From Streptomyces durocortorensis (GTDB lineage: Bacteria > Actinomycetota > Actinomycetes > Streptomycetales > Streptomycetaceae), in contig NZ_CP134500.1 in the NCBI RefSeq assembly GCF_031760065.1, forward strand, positions 5,270,001-5,334,000: DNA of 64,000 nt, written 5' to 3'. The notes below the pieces were generated by a model. The model was given only the letters and a program-made list of their open reading frames with translations. It was not told the DNA's origin and did no database searches. Below are positions 52,049 to 61,442 of the stretch, piece after piece (the first letter of the stretch is position 1; the number at the start of each line of letters is the position of its first letter). The position numbers were made by a program, and so were the translations under genes.

Positions 52049-55000
52049 GTGCGTCCCACCCTCGCCGCCGACCAGGTACGGGCCAGCCTGAGCCAGTACC
52101 TCGCGACGACGTACGCGCTGGCCGACGAGTCGACCCGTCGGGCCCTGGAGGGGTTCCTCGGTGACGCCGAGGACGGCATCTTCCGAGGCCCCTACCTCCG
52201 CGTCCGCACCCCCTTCCGGAGCGCCGAGAGCGACGACTGGCAGCGGCACCTCGACTGGTGGCCCCAGGGCTTCACCCCGCACCGGCACCAGGAGCGCGCC
52301 TGGGAGCGGCTCTCCACCCTGCACAGCCCCGCAGCGCCCACCCTCGTCACCACCGGCACCGGATCGGGCAAGACCGAGTCGTTCCTGATCCCGGTCCTCG
52401 ACCACTGCCGCCGCGAACGCGAGGCAGGCCGGGACGGCGTCAAGGCGATCCTGCTCTACCCCATGAACGCCCTCGCCACCGACCAGGCCCACCGCATCGG
52501 CGAACGCCTCGGCGATCCGAAGGACACCCGGCTGCGCGAGGCGGGCGTGACGGCCGGGCTCTATATCGGCGACCGGCCGTCCCAGGAGTTCAAGCAGGCC
52601 AATCCCCACATCGCCGTCGACCGGGACGAGATCCGCCGCACCCGGCCCGACATCCTGATCACCAACTACAAGATGCTCGACCTGCTCCTCCAGCGGCCCG
52701 AGGACCAGCGGCTGTGGCAGGAATCCCCGCTCGCCTACGTCGTGCTCGACGAGTTCCACACCTACGACGGAGCACAGGGCACCGATGTCGCCATGCTGCT
52801 GCGCCGCCTCGGCTCGGTCACCAGGCTCGCGGAGCCGGGGCGGCCGCTGGGGTCCGTCTGCCCGGTCGCGACCTCGGCCACCCTCGGCGAGAGCGGGTCC
52901 GGCGACAGCGGCGTGCGCACCGGGCGGAGGGAGGCCGGGCGGCCCGGCATGCTGGAGGTCGCCGAGCAGGTCTTCGGCGTACCGTTCCCCGCCGACGCGG
53001 TCGTGGGCGAGGACCGGCGCTTGGCGCGGGACTTCACCGGTGAGAGCGACTTCACCCTGCCGTTCCCCTCGCCCGAGGAGGTCGACGTGCTGGGCGACCC
53101 CACCCGCGACCCGGGAGCCATGGACGACCTCGTCGCCGCGTTCACCGGCCTGGCCGGACCCACCCCCGAGGAGCTCGGGGGCGTTTTGCGCCGCCACCGG
53201 CTCACCTCCGCCGTGCTGGAGATCCTCGACGGCACTCCCAGGACCCTCGCCGAGATCACCGAGATCCTGCCCCGGTACGCCTACCACTGGGGCGTCGCGG
53301 TGCAGCGGCGGCCGGCCCTCGCGGCCAGGGCGCTCGCCCGCTACCTCGCCCTCCTCTCGTACGCCCGGGACCCCGAGAACCCCGGGCGGCCCCTGCTCTC
53401 CATCGAGATCCACCACTGGGTGCGCTCCGTCTCCCGGGTGCTGCGCGGCATCAGCGGGGCCCGCGCCGAGTTCCGCTGGGACGACGAACGGGTCACCTCC
53501 GGCGGCGCGCTGGCCCGCGCGGGACAGACCTCCGGCGCCGGTCCGTCCCCGTACGACGGGGAGAAGCCCGCCCTGCCGCGCGACGCCGTGGGGGAGGGAG
53601 CCGTACCGGCCGACGACAGCGCACCGCCGCCCGCCGAGGTCTTCCTGCCGGCCGTCTTCTGCCGCGAGTGCGGACGCTCCGGCTGGGCCGCCTACTCGCC
53701 CGAGGTCGACCCCGCCCACCTCGACCTGAACGCCACCAAGATCCGCCGGGCCTCCGTCGGCCGCGACAAGCGCCGGGTGCGCAACATGATCGCCGCGACC
53801 CCGCGCGAGGTGTACGAGGCGGCTTTCGGGGCCGGGGCGGACCGCAGGCGCGGCGGGCCCGCCGTCATGGTCCTGGAAGGCACCGGCGGGCGGCTGCGCC
53901 CTCTGTCACCCGAAGCCGACTTCACCGCGCCCGCCGACGGCGAGGCAGCCCGCCGGCCGGTACCCCTGCACAACGCCGCCTTCGTCCACACCGACCTCGA
54001 CGGCGACCGGGCGGCCGAACGCGACCAGTGCCCCGCCTGCCGGACCTTCAACTCCATCCGCTACCTCGGTACCGGCCTCGCCGCGCTCGCCGCCGCCTCC
54101 GTCACCCAGCTCTTCACCGGCGGCGAACTGGACAAGAGCCTGGGAGAGGACAAGACGCTCCTCTTCAACGACTCCGTGCAGGACGCCGCCCACCGCGCCG
54201 GGTACGTCGCCAGCCGCTCCTACACCTTCTCGCTGCGGGCGCTGCTCGCCAGCCGTATCGGCGAGGACGAACCGGTCGCCCTGAACGACCTCGCCGCCGA
54301 CCTGATCGCGGACGTCGTCGACAGCAAGGCCGTCCAGGCCGCCGTCATCCCACCGGACCTCCACCTCGTCCGCGGGGTGGACACGCTGCTCTCCGGACGC
54401 AGCCGCGGCTCCCGGGCCACCTGGGAGCTGATCGCCCAGCGCCTGGCGTTCGCCACCGTCATGGAGTTCGGCCTCCGCTCCCGGCAGGGCCGCACCCTGG
54501 AACTCACCCGCACCATCGCCGCCGACGTACCGCTGCCGGACCCCGACGCGGTGGCGGACATCGTACGGGAGACACTCCTGACCACCCCGGGTGACATCGC
54601 GCTGCCCGACGGCTCCGCGCCCGGACCCGAGAGGTACACCGGCTTCGTGCGGGGCCTGCTGGAGCGGATGCGTATCCGCGGAGCGGTCCGGCACGCCTGG
54701 CTGGACCCCTGGCTGGCCCAGGCGGGAGTACGCAGATGGGCGATCTGGGGCGGTCGCGAGACCGGGATGCCGGCCTTCCCCCGAGGCGTCTCCGCCCCCG
54801 CCTTCCTGCTCGGCACCCCCAAGCAGGGCAGCGAGGACTTCGACGTCCTGACCGGCCGGCTCGGCTGGTACCAGGACTGGGCCGTGCGCTCCCTCGGGCT
54901 GCGCCCCGAAGCGGCCGGCCTCTTCCTGACACGCCTCCTGCCCGCGCTCGCCGACGCCGGCGTCGTCTCCGCGCGGACGGCCCTCGACGGCACCACCCGC

Positions 55001-58000
55001 GTCTACGGACTCCAGCCCGGCCACATCCAGGTCCGGGCCCTCGCCGACGACACGCTGCCCGACGCCACCGCGCACTGCCCCCGGTGCTTCTGGGAGCAGA
55101 CCGTCCACCCCGACCTCGCCGACCAGTGGCACGGGCAGCCCTGCCCCCGCTACCGGTGCGGCGGAACCCTCGGCACCGGGCGCGACCTGGACAGCGGACT
55201 GCGGCAGCGGGACTTCTCCGACGACTTCTACCGCCGCATGTACCGCGAGGCCGGGGTCTTCACCATCAACACCGCCGAGCACACCGGCACGCTCAGCCGC
55301 GCCAGGCGGGAGGCGGTGGAGAAGGCGTTCCGGGAGGGCACCCGCGTCCACTACGCCAACCCGCAGGTGCTGTCCTGCACCCCCACGCTCGAACTCGGCA
55401 TCGACATCGGCGACCTGTCGGCCGTCGTCCTCGCCTCGCTGCCGAAGGGCCCGGCCAACTACATCCAGCGTGTGGGCCGCGCCGGACGGTCCACCGGCAA
55501 CGCCTACCTGCTCACCATGGTCGACCGCGGCCCACGTGACCGCTACTACCTGGAAGACCCCCGGCTCATGATCGCCGGAGAGGTGCTGCCGCCCGGCTGC
55601 TACCTCTCCGCCGCCGAGATCCTCCGCCGCCAGTACCTGGCCCACCTCCTCGACCTCGCGGGCGCCGGACGGCTGGTCTCGCCCGACGGGACGCCCCTGA
55701 GGCCCCTTCCCGGACGTGCCACCGACCTCTTCGGGACCTCCGCCTGGCAGGCCGAGTTCGCCGAAGCGGCACTCGCCGCCGGAAACCGGCTCGTCCAGGG
55801 CTTCCTGGACCTGTTCCCGCCCTACGACGAGAACCGCGGCACCGGTGTCAGCCCGCAGGCCCGGGCCGCCCTCGTCACCTACGCGACCGACGCCGGCGAG
55901 GACGGGCTGGGTGCCGCCCTGGACACGGCCCGCCGACGGTGGGAGGACCGGCGCGCCGAACTCCAGCGCCGTACCGAGGCCATCGACCGAGCCCACGGGC
56001 TGCTCGTCGCCGGCGACCCCGACCACGAGCGGCAGGGACGCGAGCTGCGGGCCGAGCGCCGGGACGTGGCACGCCTCTCCCGCGAGATCAGCCGCACCAC
56101 CGCGCACGGGGCCCTGGTCGACCTCGGCCTGCTCCCGAACTACAGCCTGATCGACTCGCCCACCGAGCTGGAGGCCACGCTCACCTGGACGGAGAAGGGC
56201 CCCGACGGCACACGCACGCACCACAGCAAGACCCTGCGGCACAGCCGCCCCGCGCGCCTCGCCCTCTCCGAGTTCGCCCCCGGCAACCACTACTACGTGC
56301 AGGGGTACAAGCACCGCGTCACCGGACTCGACATCGGCAGCCCCGGACGTCCCGCCTGGCTCTGGTGGCGCGTCTGCCCCGACTGCGGTCACGTCCGCAC
56401 CCACCGGGCCGAGCAGGACGCCGCGCCCTGCCCCCGCTGCCGGTCGGCCGCCATCGGGGACATCGGCTGCCTGCACAAGGTCCTCGTGCCCCGCCGCGTC
56501 ACCTCCCGTGACGAGCGCGACGACGTCCGCGTCCGCGACGATACCGACGAACGGGAGCGACGGCACTACTCCGTCGTCTCGGCCGTCGACATCGACACAC
56601 ATGACATCGAAGAGGCGTGGAAGCACGAACACGCCACCTTCGGCTGGGAGTTCACCCGTCAGGCAGGCATCCGCCACATCAACGTCGGAGCCACCCGCGT
56701 GGACGGCGGCGCGGACACGCACTTCGCCGGAAGGGAGGTGCGGCTCAACCCGTTCTGGGTCTGCGACGCGTGCGGGTTCGCCGACCCGGACGGCGGCCCC
56801 ACCGCCCACGACCCCGGCGACACGTCGGCCCACGCCAAATACCACCGGCCCTGGTGCCCCCGGCGGCGAGCGGCCGACGACGCCGCACGGCGAGGCGAGC
56901 GGGTGCTGCTCGCCCACGAGCTGCGCACCGACGCGCTGCGCCTCCTCATTCCCGCCGTCACCGCCTACACCCAGGAGCGGCTGGCGTCCTTCAAAGCCCT
57001 CCTCCTGGCCGGGATCGCCCGCAGCTACGGCGGAGACCCCGACCATCTCGCGGTCGTCACCGACTCCATGCCCGAGGACGGGGGCGAGAGCCCGCTCCGC
57101 CGCCACTTCCTCGTCCTGTACGACACTCTGCCCGGCGGTACCGGATACCTGCACCGCCTGGCCGGGCGGGACGGGCTGAAGGGCGTCCTGGACCATGCGC
57201 GACAGGTGATCGAGACCTGCGTCTGCGTGGGGCAGGGCCGTCCCGCCTGCCACCGGTGTCTGCTCCGGCACGTGACCGACGCCGAGTACGAGCTCGTGAG
57301 CCGCGAGCACGCCCTCGACATGCTCGGTGAGCTGTTCGGCCGTGGGGCCGACCGCTGGAGCACCGTGCAGGTGGCCACCACCCGCGACATCACCCTCGTG
57401 CACCAGGTGGAGAGTGAGCTGGAGGCCCTCTTCCGGCGTGGTCTGCTCGAATGGGCCGACCGTGTGGACGAGGTCAGCGTCCGCAGCGCGCTCGCCGCCG
57501 ACGGCACCCGGGACACCACCCTGCGCTTCACCGCACCCGACGGGACCGTCCGGGGCTGGCAGATGGAGACCCAGACTCCGCTCGGCTTCACCCGGCCCGA
57601 CGTGGTCTTCCGCAGCACCGACGACGACCGCAGGGTCGCCGTCTACCTGGACGGCTACCGCTATCACGCGGGTCCCGGGCACCTCACCGCCGAGGCCGAC
57701 GCGGTGAAGCGCACCCGGTTGCGAGCCGAGGGCTGGCAGGTCTTCCAGCTCACCTGGGACGACGTACAGGCGTGGACGGGGCGTACGGCCCCGGGGGCCG
57801 ATCCCGTGTGGAAGCCGTACCCGAACACTGCCCAAAAGACCGCCATGGACGTCCACCGGCGCATGCACGAGGGGGACACCCGTGATCTGACGCGCCTGGT
57901 GTGGGTCAACCCCGTCGAGACGCTCATCGGGTACCTCACCGACCCGGACCCGGATGCCTGGCGGCTGCGCGTACAGAGTGCCCTCGCCGGCTTCGCGGCC

Positions 58001-58870
58001 GTCTCCTCCACCAGCAGGGCCCTGGCCGACGGCGTCGAGACCGGACGCAGGATCTACGAAGCGCTGAACGGGCGGCGGTTGGCGGCGGGGAAGGGAGCCG
58101 TCCAGGTCATGGCGACCCGGGACAGCTCAGGATGCCCGCTCACCATCGCGCTCGACCTGCGCCGCGGGCAGAGAGGGGCGGCCTGGACCGCGCTGACCGT
58201 CCTCGACGACGCTCCCGGCACGATCGACGCGGACGAGGCCGCCCACCGCAGACGCTGGCAAGCTTGGCTCTACTGGAGCAACCTGCTCCAGTTCCTCGAC
58301 GGGGGGGAGGGCGAGGGGGTCCAGCTGACGACCGGGATGCTGTCCGGGTTCGACCCGGCCGAGCTGGCGGTCACCGGCGGAGCCGGATGGCTCACCTCCC
58401 AACTGCGTGCGCACCAGCCCGCACCGGACGCACCCGAGCCGGCCGCGGACGGGCGCCGTGCACCGGCAGGTCCACAGGAGAAGACGGCCGGCACGGACGG
58501 TGTCCCGCCCGTCCGCGACCCCGCCTGGGACGAGGTGATCGAGCTGCTGGTCGAGGACCCCGGGCTGGACGCACTCGCCCACGCGCTCGCCGACGGGGGC
58601 GTACCCGTACCCGAGGCGGGCCACGAGCTGGGGCCAGCGGCCTGGCCCGCCGAACTGGCCTGGCCCGACCGGAGGGTGGGGGTCGTCCTGGCCCACCGTC
58701 CGGACCCCGTCAGCGGACGGGACATCGATGCCGAACAGCGGGACGGGGCCTACCGCGCCGCGGGCTGGCAGGTCCGTACCGCGCAGGAATGGAACGCGGA
58801 CGAACTCGCCGCACTCGTGCGCGGCGACGCCGACACGACCACGAACGACCAGGGGGAGAACCAGCCATGA
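52049..58870 (+). CDS. Giant DEAD/DEAH helicase with DUF1998 and C-terminal nuclease-like domain
   Basis: A 2273-residue protein. Helicase lobe 1: LVTTGTGSGKTESFLIP (about 100-115), VVLDEFHTYDGAQGTD (about 231) and SATLG (about 276). Lobe 2: SCTPTLELGIDIGD and YIQRVGRAGRSTGNAYL (about 1136-1150). Zinc-type Cys pairs occur in CRECGRSGW (about 538), CPACR, CPDCG...CPRCR (about 1442) and CDACGF. The DUF1998 end has CVCVGQGRPACHRCLL (about 1722). A PD-(D/E)xK/Vsr-like segment follows: RPDVVF, VAVYLDGYRYHAG and TRLRAEGWQVFQLTWDDV (about 1847-1905). Related to DrmA/DrmB (DISARM), DruE (Druantia) and Lhr-like helicases; this looks like a DrmA-B-like fusion plus nuclease. GTG 52049 has AAGGAGG at 8 nt. 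Confidence 0.85.
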   Translation: MRPTLAADQVRASLSQYLATTYALADESTRRALEGFLGDAEDGIFRGPYLRVRTPFRSAESDDWQRHLDWWPQGFTPHRHQERAWERLSTLHSPAAPTLVTTGTGSGKTESFLIPVLDHCRREREAGRDGVKAILLYPMNALATDQAHRIGERLGDPKDTRLREAGVTAGLYIGDRPSQEFKQANPHIAVDRDEIRRTRPDILITNYKMLDLLLQRPEDQRLWQESPLAYVVLDEFHTYDGAQGTDVAMLLRRLGSVTRLAEPGRPLGSVCPVATSATLGESGSGDSGVRTGRREAGRPGMLEVAEQVFGVPFPADAVVGEDRRLARDFTGESDFTLPFPSPEEVDVLGDPTRDPGAMDDLVAAFTGLAGPTPEELGGVLRRHRLTSAVLEILDGTPRTLAEITEILPRYAYHWGVAVQRRPALAARALARYLALLSYARDPENPGRPLLSIEIHHWVRSVSRVLRGISGARAEFRWDDERVTSGGALARAGQTSGAGPSPYDGEKPALPRDAVGEGAVPADDSAPPPAEVFLPAVFCRECGRSGWAAYSPEVDPAHLDLNATKIRRASVGRDKRRVRNMIAATPREVYEAAFGAGADRRRGGPAVMVLEGTGGRLRPLSPEADFTAPADGEAARRPVPLHNAAFVHTDLDGDRAAERDQCPACRTFNSIRYLGTGLAALAAASVTQLFTGGELDKSLGEDKTLLFNDSVQDAAHRAGYVASRSYTFSLRALLASRIGEDEPVALNDLAADLIADVVDSKAVQAAVIPPDLHLVRGVDTLLSGRSRGSRATWELIAQRLAFATVMEFGLRSRQGRTLELTRTIAADVPLPDPDAVADIVRETLLTTPGDIALPDGSAPGPERYTGFVRGLLERMRIRGAVRHAWLDPWLAQAGVRRWAIWGGRETGMPAFPRGVSAPAFLLGTPKQGSEDFDVLTGRLGWYQDWAVRSLGLRPEAAGLFLTRLLPALADAGVVSARTALDGTTRVYGLQPGHIQVRALADDTLPDATAHCPRCFWEQTVHPDLADQWHGQPCPRYRCGGTLGTGRDLDSGLRQRDFSDDFYRRMYREAGVFTINTAEHTGTLSRARREAVEKAFREGTRVHYANPQVLSCTPTLELGIDIGDLSAVVLASLPKGPANYIQRVGRAGRSTGNAYLLTMVDRGPRDRYYLEDPRLMIAGEVLPPGCYLSAAEILRRQYLAHLLDLAGAGRLVSPDGTPLRPLPGRATDLFGTSAWQAEFAEAALAAGNRLVQGFLDLFPPYDENRGTGVSPQARAALVTYATDAGEDGLGAALDTARRRWEDRRAELQRRTEAIDRAHGLLVAGDPDHERQGRELRAERRDVARLSREISRTTAHGALVDLGLLPNYSLIDSPTELEATLTWTEKGPDGTRTHHSKTLRHSRPARLALSEFAPGNHYYVQGYKHRVTGLDIGSPGRPAWLWWRVCPDCGHVRTHRAEQDAAPCPRCRSAAIGDIGCLHKVLVPRRVTSRDERDDVRVRDDTDERERRHYSVVSAVDIDTHDIEEAWKHEHATFGWEFTRQAGIRHINVGATRVDGGADTHFAGREVRLNPFWVCDACGFADPDGGPTAHDPGDTSAHAKYHRPWCPRRRAADDAARRGERVLLAHELRTDALRLLIPAVTAYTQERLASFKALLLAGIARSYGGDPDHLAVVTDSMPEDGGESPLRRHFLVLYDTLPGGTGYLHRLAGRDGLKGVLDHARQVIETCVCVGQGRPACHRCLLRHVTDAEYELVSREHALDMLGELFGRGADRWSTVQVATTRDITLVHQVESELEALFRRGLLEWADRVDEVSVRSALAADGTRDTTLRFTAPDGTVRGWQMETQTPLGFTRPDVVFRSTDDDRRVAVYLDGYRYHAGPGHLTAEADAVKRTRLRAEGWQVFQLTWDDVQAWTGRTAPGADPVWKPYPNTAQKTAMDVHRRMHEGDTRDLTRLVWVNPVETLIGYLTDPDPDAWRLRVQSALAGFAAVSSTSRALADGVETGRRIYEALNGRRLAAGKGAVQVMATRDSSGCPLTIALDLRRGQRGAAWTALTVLDDAPGTIDADEAAHRRRWQAWLYWSNLLQFLDGGEGEGVQLTTGMLSGFDPAELAVTGGAGWLTSQLRAHQPAPDAPEPAADGRRAPAGPQEKTAGTDGVPPVRDPAWDEVIELLVEDPGLDALAHALADGGVPVPEAGHELGPAAWPAELAWPDRRVGVVLAHRPDPVSGRDIDAEQRDGAYRAAGWQVRTAQEWNADELAALVRGDADTTTNDQGENQP

Positions 58871-61152
58871 CGGTCCACAGCACGCCCAGAACGGGTGTGA
58901 CCCTGCGCCTGCTGGACAAGGCGGACAAGGAGATCGTCAAACTGGACCGGGCGGTCCTGGGGGCGTTCTACAAGTTCCAGCACGACTTCCGCCGCAACCC
59001 GCACGCCGGCGGATTCGACCTCAAACAGCTGGAAGGCCACGACCGCCTCTGGTCGGCGCGCGTCAACCGGGAGTGGCGCGCACTGATGATCCGCCTGAGC
59101 GGTGACGACTGGCTCCTCGTCGCCGTCAAACACCGGGGACACGTCCACAAGAACCTCGAACGCTTCAACTACGGCATCAACCACATCACCGGTGCCATCG
59201 AGTACGTCGATCTCCAGGTCGTCGAAGAGAGCGTGCTGCGCCGCGGCCTCACACCGCCCACCACCCCCGCACCGTCCCCCTCGGCCCCTTCCGGTCCACC
59301 CGCGGAGACACGGCCGGACGAGGAGCCGCTCTTCGGCGTGTACACCGACCAGCAGCTCGTGGACCTCGGCGTCACCCAGCCCCTCCTTCCGATCGTCCGG
59401 AAACTCACGACCGACGACGAACTGCTGGGCCTCGCCGAGTACGCCCCCCGTCACACCGGGGAGGTCCTCCTCCGGTTGCGGGACGGCGTTCCGTACGAAG
59501 AGGTCATGGAACAGGTGACCGCGCCCGTCGCCGTGGCCGAACCGGAGCAGAACCTCGACTCCGACGACTGGCAGGCAGCCGTCGACCGCTCCCAGACCGT
59601 GGTGATCACCGACGACGAATCCCTCCAGAGCATCCTGGAGGAGGGTGACTTCGGCCGCTGGAAGGTCTTCCTCCACCCCACCCAGGAGAAGCTGGTCCGG
59701 CGGCGCTACTCCGGCCCCGCCCGGGTCGGCGGCGGCCCGGGTACGGGGAAGACGATCGTCGCTCTCCATCGCGTCCGCCATCTGGTGCGACAACTTCCGC
59801 CCGGCCACACGAAGCCCGTGCTCCTCACCACCTTCAACCGCAACCTCGCCGCAGAGCTGAGGGCCCGGCTGCTCTCCCTCGGCGGGCCCGACGTTCTGGC
59901 GCGAGTCGACATCGCCCATGTCGACCAGCTCGCCACGCGTATCGTCAGCGAGGCCGACCCGGGCAACACGAAGCGCCGGATCGACGACGCGGCTGCCCTT
60001 CGTGAGTGGCGGGAACTGCTCGTGGAGACGGGGCAGACGCGCTGGAACGCCGAATTCCTCAGCGACGAGTGGAACCAGGTCATCCTGGGGCAGGCCGTGT
60101 CCAACCGGAGCGACTACTTCACCGCGCGTCGTGCGGGCCGGGGCCGTAGCGTAACCCGCTCCGAACGCGCCGGGATCTGGCAGCTTGCCGAACGCTTCGC
60201 CCAGCGCCTGGAGACCAAGGGCCTGGAGACCCACCGCCAGATCGCGGAGCGGGCCGCTCGCCTGGAAATGGCCCGCAAGACCCGGATCGACCAGCGCGCG
60301 GAGGCACGCGAGGAGCGGGGGGGCCTGGACAACCTCCACGCCGAGGCCGGCTCCGGCGCCTGGCTGCGCTATCGGTACCGGCACATCGTGGTCGACGAGG
60401 CACAAGACCTCAGTGCCGCCCACTGGAAGATGCTGCGAGCTATGGCGCCATCCGATGCGGATGACATCTTCCTGGTCGGAGACACTCATCAGCGGATCTA
60501 CGACAACCAGGTCACCCTCGGCAGTCTCGGTGTGCACATCCGGGGCCGGTCCTCCAGGTTGACCCTCAGCTACCGCACGACCCGAGAGATCCTGCGCGAC
60601 GCCATCCGGGTCCTCGGCGGCGCCGACTACGACGACCTGGACGGTGACGCCGACACGCTCGCCGGATACCGCTCCGTCCTGCACGGTACGGAACCGTCGT
60701 TGCACGGGGCACCGAGCTGGGACAAGGAGATGGATCTCGTCGTGGAGCAGTTGCGCGCCTGGCACGACGTGCCCCGGGAGTCCACGGCGATCTGTGTCCC
60801 GACCAACGAGATGGTCACCCAGCTCGCCGACCGCCTGGCACGCGCCGGCATCACCCCGTCCGAGATCACCCAGGACGGCCCTCGTGGTGACCAAGGCGTG
60901 CACATCGGCACCATGTACCGCTTCAAGGGACTGGAGTATCGCTGCCTGATCATCGCCGGAGCGTCGGAGGGGCTCGTGCCCCGGGCCTCCGTAGATTTGT
61001 GGGAACACACAGATCCGAGCCGTCACCAGCGTGAGCTGCACCGGGCCCGGTCGCTGCTCTTCGTCGCGGCGACCCGTGCTCGGGACGCGCTCGCCATTAC
61101 CTGGCATGGCGAGCCGAGCCGATTTCTCGCACCTCTTCTCACGAAGGGTTAA
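58867..61152 (+). CDS. RelE-like domain fused to UvrD-type helicase
   Basis: A 761-residue protein. Residues 1-115 look like a RelE/ParE fold (VKLDRAVLGAFYKFQHDFRRNPHAGGFDLKQLEG, LWSARVNREWRALMI, WLLVAVKHRGHVHKNLERF). After a variable linker comes an SF1 helicase: VGGGPGTGKTIVALHRV (about 285-300), IVVDEAQDLSAAHWKML (about 505), LVGDTHQRIY, TLSYRTTREI, and IGTMYRFKGLEYRCLIIAGASEGLVP (about 675-700) with LLFVAATRARDAL. A DNA translocase carrying an RNase-like or clamp domain fits defence. ATG overlaps the TGA of the giant helicase (ATGA), so both act together. Confidence 0.87.
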   Translation: MTVHSTPRTGVTLRLLDKADKEIVKLDRAVLGAFYKFQHDFRRNPHAGGFDLKQLEGHDRLWSARVNREWRALMIRLSGDDWLLVAVKHRGHVHKNLERFNYGINHITGAIEYVDLQVVEESVLRRGLTPPTTPAPSPSAPSGPPAETRPDEEPLFGVYTDQQLVDLGVTQPLLPIVRKLTTDDELLGLAEYAPRHTGEVLLRLRDGVPYEEVMEQVTAPVAVAEPEQNLDSDDWQAAVDRSQTVVITDDESLQSILEEGDFGRWKVFLHPTQEKLVRRRYSGPARVGGGPGTGKTIVALHRVRHLVRQLPPGHTKPVLLTTFNRNLAAELRARLLSLGGPDVLARVDIAHVDQLATRIVSEADPGNTKRRIDDAAALREWRELLVETGQTRWNAEFLSDEWNQVILGQAVSNRSDYFTARRAGRGRSVTRSERAGIWQLAERFAQRLETKGLETHRQIAERAARLEMARKTRIDQRAEAREERGGLDNLHAEAGSGAWLRYRYRHIVVDEAQDLSAAHWKMLRAMAPSDADDIFLVGDTHQRIYDNQVTLGSLGVHIRGRSSRLTLSYRTTREILRDAIRVLGGADYDDLDGDADTLAGYRSVLHGTEPSLHGAPSWDKEMDLVVEQLRAWHDVPRESTAICVPTNEMVTQLADRLARAGITPSEITQDGPRGDQGVHIGTMYRFKGLEYRCLIIAGASEGLVPRASVDLWEHTDPSRHQRELHRARSLLFVAATRARDALAITWHGEPSRFLAPLLTKG

Positions 61153-61442
61153 AAGAGGAGCCATCCGGCCTGCTGGGTGCGGCGGCACGAGGGAAAGCCT
61201 GGCTGCCGCTGCCCGGCAAAGTGCTGCCATAGCATCGGACCGTAACGCGCAGCGTTTTCGCCGCCCTTTTAGTGGATCTGGAGGAGGCGCGAGGCATGTT
61301 GATCAACCGCTTGGAGGTTACCTACTCGTCTCAGCCCTCGCGACTCTGCAATTTAAACTCAGTAGCCCAAGAAGGGCTTTCCAGGGTGCGCCATCAACCG
61401 AGCTGGGCTGTGTGTTTACCCAGAGGGAAGGCGGTGGACGTT
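61153..61442. other. Gap before the integrase, no certain gene
   Basis: About 290 nt of lower-GC sequence. The integrase frame is open back to about 61272, but the peptide there looks non-coding. No hairpin terminator or tRNA sequence is seen. Confidence 0.4.

Noticed and set aside
53906..57868. 1320-codon open frame on the minus strand
   Set aside because: It is the shadow of the helicase-DUF1998 gene on the plus strand. The translation is Gly/Val/Glu-rich with no family text, as expected for antisense frames in high-GC DNA.
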